From assembly GCA_947499155.1 (NCBI GenBank), contig CANMND010000002.1, positions 496,001-560,000 of the forward strand: a stretch of 64,000 nucleotides of DNA. Direction: 5' to 3'. The notes under the pieces were generated by a model. That model saw only the letters and a program-made list of their open reading frames with translations. It had not been told where the DNA came from and made no database searches. Every line of letters begins with the position of its first letter. Position 1 is the stretch's first letter. The stretch is from an uncultured Sphingomonadales bacterium (lineage in GTDB: Bacteria; Pseudomonadota; Alphaproteobacteria; Sphingomonadales; Rhodothalassiaceae). A program made the position numbers and the translations under genes. Below are positions 27,787 through 36,368 of the stretch, one piece after another.

Positions 27787-28915
27787 TTAGTCCACGTCCT
27801 CTATTTGCACATCACTGCCATGAATGCGTGCAGCCAGGGCTGCTGCGAGGAAAGGGTCAATATCACCATCCAGAACCTTGTCTGGCTGGCTTGTTTCAAC
27901 ACCTGTCCGCAAGTCCTTCACCATTTGATATGGCTGAAGCACATAGGACCTGATCTGATGACCCCATCCGATTTCTGTTTTACTGGCATTGCTGGCTGCC
28001 GCGTCCTCTTCGCGCTTTTGCAGTTCCTGCTCATAAAGCCGCGCCTTCAGCATCTTCATGGCTGTCGCCCTGTTTTTATGCTGCGAGCGTTCATTCTGAC
28101 AGGCAACGATAATACCGCTGGGAATATGGGTGATGCGTACGGCACTGTCGGTCGTGTTCACATGCTGACCACCGGCACCTGATGACCGGTAGGTATCCAC
28201 CTTCAGGTCCTTGTCCAGCACCTCGATTTCGATGGTATCGTCAACAGCGGGATAAATCCAAACCGAGGCAAAGCTGGTATGGCGCCGCGCAGAGCTGTCA
28301 TAGGGCGATATGCGAACAAGACGATGAACACCGGATTCAGTCTTTGCCCAGCCATAGGCCTTGTCGCCCTTGATCATAAGCGTTGCGGCCTTGATTCCCG
28401 CCTCTTCACCGGCGGAATAATGCATGATCTCCACCTTAAAGCCGCGTTTTTCAGCCCAGCGCATATACATGCGCATCAGCATTTCCGCCCAATCCTGACT
28501 TTCTGTGCCGCCGGCTCCTGAATGAATTTCTATATAACAGTCAAGCTCATCTGCTTCGCCGGACAGCAGGCTTTCCACTTCCATTTCACCGGCACGCTGG
28601 GACAGCTTTTCCAAAACTGCCAACCCTTCCGATTCAAGGTCGTCATCGCCTTCAGCTTCCGCAAGCTCGATCAACTCCACCGTATCGGCAAGCTCAGTGC
28701 TTATGGCACGGCATGTAGACAGGGCACCGTCCAGCCGTGTCCGTTCGCGCATCAGCGTCTGTGCACGACCTGGATCATTCCATAGCTCAGGGTTTTCAGC
28801 CTCGGCATTCAGTTCATCAAGGCGATCAATTGCAGCATCCCAGTCAAAGATGCCTCCTCAGCAGTGCAAGAGACTGCTTGATTTTATCAACAAGATTTTG
28901 GGCTTCAGCACGCAT
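27787..28915 (-). CDS. prfB: peptide chain release factor 2, with programmed +1 frameshift
   Basis: Release factor 2 (375 aa after the shift), which reads UGA and UAA stop codons. The first 23 codons run from the ATG at 28915 to CTT (28849-28847), followed by an in-frame TGA (28846-28844). A shift of +1 there gives GAC and continues in the long frame to 27787. AGGAGG sits three bases before CTT, as in E. coli prfB. Downstream, the protein has the peptidyl-hydrolysis GGQ loop ([14 protein letters not shown]) and the codon-recognition tripeptide as SPY ([16 protein letters not shown]), where E. coli has SPF. It lies third after the amidase and PBP1A genes and converges on parE. Confidence 0.96.
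28843..28858 (-). promoter_or_regulatory. RF2 programmed frameshift site
   Basis: On the minus strand: AGGAGG (28858-28853), CAT, CTT (28849-28847), TGA (28846-28844), C (28843). This is the known RF2 autoregulatory arrangement: an internal Shine-Dalgarno-like sequence at short distance from a slippery CUU UGA C. When RF2 is scarce, the ribosome pauses at UGA and slips forward by one base. Confidence 0.95.
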
Positions 28916-28959
28916 GGTTATTTATATCCTTGAGAAATCAGAAAGGCACAGCGCCATAA

Positions 28960-31485
28960 TCAGTAAAGACCGCCTGTACCTCTTCTTGGCCTGCCGTCTA
29001 AACCCAGCGAGCCCGGGCCGTCAAGTACTGCAAGCTCTCCAGGTGTGGGTTCCGTGCCTGGAATAAAGGCTTCAAGAATCACATTGCTCTCACCAGGACG
29101 GGCTGGCAGGCCGGATTCCGCATTCACGCGGACCAGCCGTACGCCTTCAGGAATACGGAATGGAATCGCCGGTTTATCCTTAAGAGCGGCAGCCATAAAC
29201 TCCCTGAAAATCGGTGCCGCCACATTTGACCCTTCTTCGCCTGGACCAAGCGTACGCGGCTGGTCAAAGCCAACGAAGACTCCCACTGCAAGATCCGGTG
29301 AGAACCCGGTGAACCAAGTATCAAATGAATCATTGGTCGTCCCGGTCTTTCCGGCCAACGGCATACCCAAGGTCCCAACGCGCCGTCCCGTACCCCGCTC
29401 AACCACGCCTTCCAGCATATGCACCACCTGATAAGCTGTCCGTGGGTCTATGACCTGCTCCCTGTTTTCAGGGATGGCAGGGGGCGTCATGCCATCGTGC
29501 CACTGATCCACATCACAGCCAGTACATGGACGGCTATCGTGGCGCAGAATTGTTTCGCCATAGCGGTTCTGGATACGGTCAATCAGTGTTGGGACAATAC
29601 GCTTCCCGCCATTGACCAGCATGCCATAGGCTGCTGTGAGGTCGATCGGCGTTACCTCTCCTGCTCCCAAAGCGTAAGCAAGTGTCGGCTCCATATCCTC
29701 ACCAATGCCAAAACGCTTTGACACATCAATGACCGTATCTATGCCGATATATTGCGCCACCCGCACTGTCATCAGGTTACGGCTTTTTTCAAGGCCCATC
29801 CGCAAGGTGGACGGCCCGTAAAACCTGTTGGACGAATTCCGCGGCTTCCACTTTCCTTGCCCTGCCCCCTGATCGATAACAAAAGGTGCATCAAGAACCA
29901 GAGAAGATGGTGTAAAGCCCTCTTCCAGTGCTGCGGCATAGACGAAAGTCTTAAAGGCAGAGCCAGGCTGGCGGTGAGCTTGTGTTGCCCGATTGAACTG
30001 GCTGGCTTTAAAATCAAATCCGCCCACCATGGCCAGGATCCGGCCAGTGTGGGGGTCAAGTGCTACAAGCGCGCCTTCCACATCAGGAATCTGCCGCAAA
30101 CCATAAGTCGGAACCTGCCCCACAGGCCGATCGTCCGCATCAAAAAAGCTTTCAAGAACGACCGTGTTGTCCTGATCTTTTAATTTCTCAACGACGATGA
30201 CGTCACCTGAGGACAAAACAGCGGCGGGGTCTACAGGTTTGGCACCAATACGCTGACCAGGTATCCAGCGTCTGGCCCATTCCATCTCGCTAAAGGGAAT
30301 GTAACCAAAATCCCCATCTGCAAAGCCAATGACCGCACCATCCGCCCTCACATCATGAACAAGCGCAAGGATCCATTCCTTGATACCGGTCGATATGGGC
30401 ACATTGGCAAGTCGGGTCTGCCAATCTCCAGAAATAGAGCGCTGGGTCAGCGGACCCCGCCAGCCATGCCGACGATCATAATTGACAAGACCTTCATGCA
30501 GAACCCGGTCGGCTATGGCCTGCAATTTGGGTTCAAGCGTTGTGCGCACAGACAAGCCGCCGCCATAGAGATCACTGGACCCATAATCACGGGCAAGCTG
30601 GCGACGCACTGCCTCTTCAAAATAATCAGCACGAAAGCTTGCATGAGCACTGGGTGCCCGCACATCAAGCGGCTGCTCCTGGGCTTCAAGCATTTCCGCT
30701 CTGGTTATGTAGCCATTCTCATGCATCTGGTTCAAAACCCAGTTGCGTCTTCCGATTGCGGCCCGCTTGCGGCGTACAGGATGATAATTATAAGGCGCCT
30801 TTGGAAGAGCTGCGAGATAGGCACTTTCAGCAAGTGTCAATTCGTCCACTGATTTGTCGAAATAATTAAGGCTGGCGGCCGCCAGTCCATAGGATCCGTA
30901 GCCGAACAAAATCTCGTTTAGATACAGCTCAAGGATACGGTCCTTGCTGAAGGCACGCTCGATACGAAAAGCCAGGATCGCTTCCTTGATCTTGCGTTCA
31001 TAGGAAACTTCACTGGTTAGAAGAAAGTTTTTGGCCACCTGCTGGGTGATAGTGGATGCCCCGACCGGGCGCCGGTCAGTGAGGAGGTTGCGCACATTCG
31101 TCACTGAAGCACGCAAGATACCAAGAAAATCAACACCAGGATGACGGTAGAAATTCTTGTCTTCTGCCGACAAAAAAGCATGGATCGTCTGGCGTGGGAC
31201 GACCTCGATCGGGATAAACAAGCGCTTTTCGGTGGAGAATTCCGCCAGAAGGGAGCCATCCCCTGCATGGACCCGGGTGACGACCGGTGGTTCATAATCT
31301 GCAAGCTGATGATAATCAGGAAGATCGCTGCCAAAATGGATCAAAACATACACGACTCCGCCAGCTAGCGCTAACACGCCAACGACCGACATGACGCCCA
31401 AAGCAGCAAGAATCCGGATTATAATTCGCTTCTTACGAGACCCGGCTGTCACAATAGTTCCGTTTGGCTCATGCTCGCCTGTCAC
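28960..31485 (-). CDS. mrcA: penicillin-binding protein 1A (class A)
   Basis: Bifunctional peptidoglycan synthase (841 aa), anchored in the inner membrane by one N-terminal helix (about residues 20-50), with its domains in the periplasm. The glycosyltransferase (GT51) region has AEDKNFYRHPGVDFLGI with the catalytic Glu, and STITQQVAKNFLL. An OB-like insert follows. The transpeptidase has the SxxK motif in RQPGSAFKTFVYA near residue 510, SRN near residue 565 and KTG in LAGKTGTTNDSFDTWF. The length fits alphaproteobacterial PBP1A. It is flanked by the amidase (86 bases upstream) and prfB (44 bases downstream), a conserved cluster in this class. Confidence 0.97.
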   Translation of the reverse strand: MTGEHEPNGTIVTAGSRKKRIIIRILAALGVMSVVGVLALAGGVVYVLIHFGSDLPDYHQLADYEPPVVTRVHAGDGSLLAEFSTEKRLFIPIEVVPRQTIHAFLSAEDKNFYRHPGVDFLGILRASVTNVRNLLTDRRPVGASTITQQVAKNFLLTSEVSYERKIKEAILAFRIERAFSKDRILELYLNEILFGYGSYGLAAASLNYFDKSVDELTLAESAYLAALPKAPYNYHPVRRKRAAIGRRNWVLNQMHENGYITRAEMLEAQEQPLDVRAPSAHASFRADYFEEAVRRQLARDYGSSDLYGGGLSVRTTLEPKLQAIADRVLHEGLVNYDRRHGWRGPLTQRSISGDWQTRLANVPISTGIKEWILALVHDVRADGAVIGFADGDFGYIPFSEMEWARRWIPGQRIGAKPVDPAAVLSSGDVIVVEKLKDQDNTVVLESFFDADDRPVGQVPTYGLRQIPDVEGALVALDPHTGRILAMVGGFDFKASQFNRATQAHRQPGSAFKTFVYAAALEEGFTPSSLVLDAPFVIDQGAGQGKWKPRNSSNRFYGPSTLRMGLEKSRNLMTVRVAQYIGIDTVIDVSKRFGIGEDMEPTLAYALGAGEVTPIDLTAAYGMLVNGGKRIVPTLIDRIQNRYGETILRHDSRPCTGCDVDQWHDGMTPPAIPENREQVIDPRTAYQVVHMLEGVVERGTGRRVGTLGMPLAGKTGTTNDSFDTWFTGFSPDLAVGVFVGFDQPRTLGPGEEGSNVAAPIFREFMAAALKDKPAIPFRIPEGVRLVRVNAESGLPARPGESNVILEAFIPGTEPTPGELAVLDGPGSLGLDGRPRRGTGGLY

Positions 31486-31571
31486 TTGAAACTCACGTTC
31501 ATGATGGAGGATGCTTCATTTTCACATGACTATATATAAGAATGCAATATGGCGGCTGTAAGACAGGACTG

Positions 31572-32771
31572 TTACGGATATTGAAAATGCTCGCGGTCTA
31601 TGGCCTTGAAATAACGGTCAATACCTGAGACCAGTGCCGCTCCGATGCGCATTTGTCCATCCCGCGAGCCCAGCATGCGAGCGTCCTCGATATTTGACAA
31701 ATAACCCATTTCCACAAGGACCGATGGCACATCTGGCGCCTTCAGAACCAAAAACCCGGCAAAGCGGTGGGAATTTCTCCGAATCTGGACTCGCCTTTCA
31801 AGTTCAGGGATGAGGAAATTGGCAAATCTGGCCGAATAATTCATCGATTCACGCTGGGCAAGTTCAATCAGAATATTGGCGACCTCGGGCGCTTCTTCAC
31901 CCAGATCCATGCCAACAAGAACATCGGATTTGTTTTCACGTGCGGCCAATGCAGCAGCTTCGGCGTCAGAAGCATTTTCTGACAAGGTATAAACGGTTGC
32001 CCCTCGAACCCGACTGTCTTTAAACGAGTCCGCATGAAGGGAAATAAACAAGTCTGCTTTATGTTTGCGGGCGACGCCATAGCGCGCACGATGTGGAATG
32101 TAGATATCGCGATCTCTGGTCAAAATGGCCTGGTACCGGCCTGTAGAATTCAATTGGCGCGCCACTTCTTTTGCAACATCAAGCGTAATAACTTTTTCAG
32201 GCCGACCTGCAGCACCGGGCGCACCGGGGTCGTTTCCGCCATGTCCTGCATCAATAACAATAATCCGTTTCCTGCCCGCCTCACGCAGACTTTGACCGGG
32301 GGCAAGCGTGGTTGTGACCGGAGCTGTGGCAGCAAAGGCCTTTGGTTTTCTTATGTCAGCGATAAAATCAGCCCGTGCCGTAGGACTGAGATCAAATACC
32401 AGGCGATAGTTACTGTTGCCTTGTGGCGGCAGTGTAAAAAAGCGGTCAAGCTTTGCCGGTGATTTCAAGTCCAGCACCAAACGTGCGGTTTTCGTATCAA
32501 AAAGGCCGTAACGATATTGTCGTACAAGTCCCCGCCCTTCGCCGGACCCCTGGCTGTCCAGCTTGAACTCAACAGCTGGGAGGTCAATCACCAGACGATA
32601 GGGGTCGGCCAGCGTAAAGACTTCTGCCTTCACATCTTGACCGATATCAATGACAAAGCGCGTACTTTTGCCATTCTCGCCAAGGCGCAAGCCCGTAACA
32701 GCAGGCGCGGCTACAGCCTGGCCGACCAGTGAGAAGATACACATACCGGCTATGAGCCACAGATATCGCAT
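31572..32771 (-). CDS. amiC: N-acetylmuramoyl-L-alanine amidase (AmiC type)
   Basis: Periplasmic cell-wall amidase (399 aa) that removes stem peptides from septal peptidoglycan. It has a signal peptide (MRYLWLIAGMCIFSLVGQAVA, cleaved near AAP), an AMIN domain at about residues 28-125, and an Amidase_3 domain from about 180 on. Zinc-site motifs are visible: IIVIDAGHGGNDPGAPG, SLHADSFKDSRVRGATVYT and the C-terminal VLVEMGYLSN. I choose the ATG at 32771, since it gives a clean signal peptide and is preceded by GGGG; the frame extends further, to 32906. The AmiA/B/C paralogue assignment is not certain. Confidence 0.93.
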   Translation of the reverse strand: MRYLWLIAGMCIFSLVGQAVAAPAVTGLRLGENGKSTRFVIDIGQDVKAEVFTLADPYRLVIDLPAVEFKLDSQGSGEGRGLVRQYRYGLFDTKTARLVLDLKSPAKLDRFFTLPPQGNSNYRLVFDLSPTARADFIADIRKPKAFAATAPVTTTLAPGQSLREAGRKRIIVIDAGHGGNDPGAPGAAGRPEKVITLDVAKEVARQLNSTGRYQAILTRDRDIYIPHRARYGVARKHKADLFISLHADSFKDSRVRGATVYTLSENASDAEAAALAARENKSDVLVGMDLGEEAPEVANILIELAQRESMNYSARFANFLIPELERRVQIRRNSHRFAGFLVLKAPDVPSVLVEMGYLSNIEDARMLGSRDGQMRIGAALVSGIDRYFKAIDREHFQYP

Positions 32772-33005
32772 CAATATCCCCGTTTTATCGGCCACCCACA
32801 GCTGTCCGTGCTTTTTATTCACCGGTATCTCCGCCCATTCATGCAGGCCCTTGTTTTCAACTCCCGCTCGCCATAACGGATCACAGGTAAACTTAACCAA
32901 GCGCACACAATCTTAAAATACCGCAAACATGCAGAATGAAAAGCCTCCAAACCACATGAAACGCCAGACAAACGAGTATGCACGTGTTTTATACGCACAA
33001 AGTGA

Positions 33006-33034
33006 TTGTATCAGAACGTATGAATGATTAGATT
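33006..33034 (+). promoter_or_regulatory. candidate promoter of rne
   Basis: TTGTAT (33006-33011), a 17-base spacer and TAGATT (33029-33034). A start near 33041 would give a leader of about 367 bases, close to the 361-base leader known for E. coli rne. Pattern match only. Confidence 0.4.
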
Positions 33035-33096
33035 AACTTACAGGTTCCAGTGATTGCATGGTTCAAGGTGAAAGTCTTGTGCGGTGTGATCCGGAA

Positions 33097-33154
33097 AAGA
33101 CCACTGGCTCATATAGTGGTTTTCATGCAGGTCTGGATGCTCTCCAGGACTGCA
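33097..33154 (+). promoter_or_regulatory. two adjacent hairpins in the rne leader
   Basis: The first hairpin pairs ACCACT (33100-33105) with AGTGGT (33115-33120) and can extend by A-U pairs to 33097-33123. The second pairs 33126-33137 with 33143-33154: 11 of 12 positions (one G-U) with a 5-base loop. Together they form the most stable structure in the leader. Confidence 0.6.
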
Positions 33155-33285
33155 CCAGCTGGTAGTAGGCACATGCCACTATGCCGGAACCTGCCCCTTG
33201 ATGCATGACGCTGATGAGTATGACAAAAACAGACGCCCACAACATCCCTGACCTGCATACGTCAGAACAGACGCAGGACAGCCGT

Positions 33286-33382
33286 GCGCCGTCTTCATCA
33301 CGCACTGTGCACAAGCCAGACAATATTTTCATATCATACCCGTCAGCCTGCGCGCCCGGACCTTTTGTCCGGAAGACGGCGC
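33286..33382 (+). promoter_or_regulatory. long-range stem and nested hairpin before rne
   Basis: GCGCCGTCTTC (33286-33296) is the exact complement of 33372-33382. Inside this loop, CCGGAC (33356-33361) pairs with GTCCGG (33367-33372) around a 5-base loop. The stem ends about 17 bases before the rne ribosome-binding site (GGAG). Confidence 0.55.
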
Positions 33383-33407
33383 GGCATGGCGTTCGGAGAA
33401 CTTTTAA

Positions 33408-36152
33408 ATGTCAACGCGTATGCTTATCGACGCACGCCATCCCGAAGAGACGCGTGTCGCCGTCGTTAAGGGAAATCAGGTAGAGGACTTTGACTACGAA
33501 TCTGTTGCAAGAGACTACCACAAAGGAAATATCTATCTCGCCAAGGTAACACGGGTTGAACCGTCGCTTCAGGCCTGCTTTGTAGATTATGGTGAAAACC
33601 GCCATGGGTTTCTTGCATTTAGTGAAATCCATCCCGACTACTATCAGATCCCGTCAGAAGATCGAGAAGCCATGCTGGCTGAGGAAGCCGAGCATCACAA
33701 ATCCCATGCTGAAAATTCCAGCGCCGATGATGATGCAAAACACGAAAAATCCAATGCTGCCTCTGAAAGTGGGGACCATGAGGACGACGATTCCAGTGTA
33801 GAACATATTTCTGGTGAAGATGACTATGATGATATGTCACATCGGAAAAGCAGCCGTCTACGCCGCCGATACAAAATACAGGAAGTCATTAAGCGTCGCC
33901 AAATTCTGTTGATCCAGGTGGTAAAGGAAGAACGTGGCACCAAAGGTGCAGCCCTTACTACCTACATGTCACTTGCCGGACGCTATTGTGTGCTTATGCC
34001 CAACAGCCAGAATGGCGGTGGCATCAGTCGCAAAATTTCCAATATCGCCGACCGCAAGAAACTCAAGGACGTGATGAGCGCTCTGGATGTGCCTGAAGGC
34101 ATGGGCTGTATCATCCGCACCGCTGGTCTCAATCGGACAAAAACCGAGATTAAGCGCGACTTCGATTATCTTATGCGTTTGTGGGACGGCATCAGGGAAC
34201 GGACACTTGAATCCGTTGCACCTACCCTTATCCATGAAGAGGCTGATTTGATAAAGCGCTCGATCCGGGATCTTTATTCCCGCGAGATCGATGAGATCCA
34301 TGTGGAAGGGGAAGAAGGCTACAGAACAGCCAGGAACTTCATGAAGCTTCTGATGCCCAGCCATGCCCGCCGCGTCCAACATTACAAGGATCGCATCCCG
34401 CTCTTTTACCGCTATCAGGTAGAAAACCAGCTGGACGCCATGTATTCGCCTACTGTCCAACTTAAGTCCGGTGGCTATCTGGTCATCAATCCAACTGAGG
34501 CACTGATCGCCATTGATGTGAACTCCGGGCGTTCCACCAAGGAACATAATATTGAGGAAACTGCGCTCAAAACCAATTTGGAAGCCTCAGATGAAGTAGC
34601 TCGCCAATTGCGGTTGCGTGACCTTGCCGGTCTTGTCGTAATCGATTTTATCGACATGGAAGATCGCAGCAATAACCGCGCTGTAGAAAAACGCCTCAAA
34701 GAAGCTCTTAAAGCAGACCGTGCCCGTATTCAGGTTGGTCGTATTTCCACATTCGGTCTGCTGGAAATGTCGCGTCAGCGCCTGCGTCCCAATCTGCTTG
34801 AAGCAACAAGATTGCCCTGCCCGCATTGTTCAGGTGCCGGAATTGTACCGTCCAAAGAGTCCGCATCGCTTAATATTCTGCGCGCCCTCGAGGAAGAAGG
34901 TATCAGGGACCGCAGCAGCGCCGTCACTATCCAGGCGCCTGCCCATGTGGCCTTTTATCTGCTAAATCAAAAACGCGACGTCATAACTGAACTTGAAAAG
35001 CGTTATGCCTTTGACGTCAAGATCGAAGCCGGAGAAAATCTGGGGTCCTCACCCTATGAAATGGACCGCGTGACAAAATCCGCAGAACAACGTGCTGTGG
35101 AAATCAAAGAGACCTTTGAGCATGCTGCATCAACACTGGCGCCCGAAGATGACGAGATTGAAGAAGACATTTCTGAAATCAAACAGGACGCCGACAACGA
35201 CAATACTCCCGATGTACATGAGGTCTCTTCACAAGATGAAGAACAGGCTCCTAAAAAACGCCGCCGCCGCCGCCGCCGTGGCCGTCGTGGCCGAGGAGGC
35301 GAGGATCAGGCACAGTCCAATGGCCATAATCTGACAGCCTCTGGAGATGAGGATTCCACGTCTAAAAGTACGTCACAAGCAGAAGATGCGAACAAAAAGG
35401 CCACGGCCCAACCCATTCAAAATGGCGCATCTAACGGGCAAACTGACGAAGCTCACACGCCAGACGAACAGGCGGACAAAAGCAAGCACGACCAGCGCCC
35501 ACGTCGCCGCTCACGTCGTCGCAAGCCGTCCGAGCCCAGAGCGCATACGCCTGAGAATGGCATGGAGGGCGATATAACCAATGCACCTCAGCCGGAGATT
35601 ATTGATACTCCATCGGCGGATATCAAAGCTGTGGCTGACGAAAAGTCTGACAGCGTGCCGCCACGACGCCGTCGTGTTCGCCGCAAGGTTCATGCTGACA
35701 ATGGTGAAACCACAAGCAAAGTTGCAACTGGCACAAATGTTGACGCCAACACATCCGCCTCAACCGAACAGGTCAGGTCACAGGCAACCAACGATGCTGC
35801 CAACTCTAAAAACGCGGAAGCCAAAAAGCCAGCCCGTCCACAGAGCCGTAAAAAGCCTGTTGAGGACACGGCAGACGCAAAGCCTGCCAAGGATAAGGTC
35901 AGCGCATCTGAAAAGCCCACAAAACCTGTGACCGCAGCTGAATCCGACGCTGCCAAAAAGACGCCATCACAGCCTCAACCAGCAGAGTCTTCTGCTTCTG
36001 TCACGGCCCCTGCCATGACATCCTCTGTAGAGCGTCACGTTATTACGCCGAACCGCGCGACCGCAAATGAGGACAAGAACAAAGATCGCACCGACAAGGC
36101 CGACACCGAACCGCGCAAACGGGGCTGGTGGCAACGTGCCCTTGGCCGATAA
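33408..36152 (+). CDS. rne: ribonuclease E
   Basis: Essential endoribonuclease (914 aa) for mRNA decay and rRNA/tRNA processing, scaffold of the degradosome. The N-terminal S1 domain (residues 1-175) is split by an acidic insertion (about 85-155, rich in Asp/Glu/Ser/His), as is usual in alphaproteobacteria. The catalytic Mg2+ ligands are Asp370 (AIDVNSGRS) and Asp413 (VVIDFIDME). The Zn-link is Cys471/Cys474 in CPHCSGAG. The C-terminal half (from about 590) is disordered with Arg-rich RNA-binding runs (residues about 615-630) and alternating acidic and basic segments. The start has GGAG 7 bases upstream. A terminator follows. Confidence 0.97.
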   Translation: MSTRMLIDARHPEETRVAVVKGNQVEDFDYESVARDYHKGNIYLAKVTRVEPSLQACFVDYGENRHGFLAFSEIHPDYYQIPSEDREAMLAEEAEHHKSHAENSSADDDAKHEKSNAASESGDHEDDDSSVEHISGEDDYDDMSHRKSSRLRRRYKIQEVIKRRQILLIQVVKEERGTKGAALTTYMSLAGRYCVLMPNSQNGGGISRKISNIADRKKLKDVMSALDVPEGMGCIIRTAGLNRTKTEIKRDFDYLMRLWDGIRERTLESVAPTLIHEEADLIKRSIRDLYSREIDEIHVEGEEGYRTARNFMKLLMPSHARRVQHYKDRIPLFYRYQVENQLDAMYSPTVQLKSGGYLVINPTEALIAIDVNSGRSTKEHNIEETALKTNLEASDEVARQLRLRDLAGLVVIDFIDMEDRSNNRAVEKRLKEALKADRARIQVGRISTFGLLEMSRQRLRPNLLEATRLPCPHCSGAGIVPSKESASLNILRALEEEGIRDRSSAVTIQAPAHVAFYLLNQKRDVITELEKRYAFDVKIEAGENLGSSPYEMDRVTKSAEQRAVEIKETFEHAASTLAPEDDEIEEDISEIKQDADNDNTPDVHEVSSQDEEQAPKKRRRRRRRGRRGRGGEDQAQSNGHNLTASGDEDSTSKSTSQAEDANKKATAQPIQNGASNGQTDEAHTPDEQADKSKHDQRPRRRSRRRKPSEPRAHTPENGMEGDITNAPQPEIIDTPSADIKAVADEKSDSVPPRRRRVRRKVHADNGETTSKVATGTNVDANTSASTEQVRSQATNDAANSKNAEAKKPARPQSRKKPVEDTADAKPAKDKVSASEKPTKPVTAAESDAAKKTPSQPQPAESSASVTAPAMTSSVERHVITPNRATANEDKNKDRTDKADTEPRKRGWWQRALGR

Positions 36153-36205
36153 TATACGCCAATACCTGGCCGGAGATCATGGCCGGACAAACTGGCACTA
36201 AAACA

Positions 36206-36252
36206 AAGAAGGCGAGAGCGGGAGTTTTCCTTGCTTCTCGCCTTTCTTTTTC
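36206..36252 (+). terminator. rho-independent terminator after rne
   Basis: GGCGAGA (36211-36217) pairs with TCTCGCC (36236-36242), with flanking A-rich and T-rich arms that extend the stem, then TTTCTTTTT. It lies about 55 bases after the rne stop. Confidence 0.8.
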
Positions 36253-36368
36253 CGAACAGTGAACCGATATGTCATCAAATAGACAACAATCTGCACAATA
36301 TGGTGCGTTGACGGACGGACCAGCAGCCATCTAGTCTTTCGGATTATCTACTTTACCTGGAGCAGGCC

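Larger units (their letters stand above)
32772..33407. other. divergent intergenic region with the rne leader
   Basis: A gap of 636 bases with no supported gene, between the amidase (minus) and rne (plus). On the plus strand it holds a promoter-like pair at 33006-33034 and three hairpins plus a long-range inverted repeat, listed separately. The left part (32772-33005) is A+T-rich and presumably carries the amidase promoter. Confidence 0.6.

Noticed and set aside
33969-34547. 192-aa minus-strand frame
   Set aside because: Antisense shadow of the RNase E catalytic domain.
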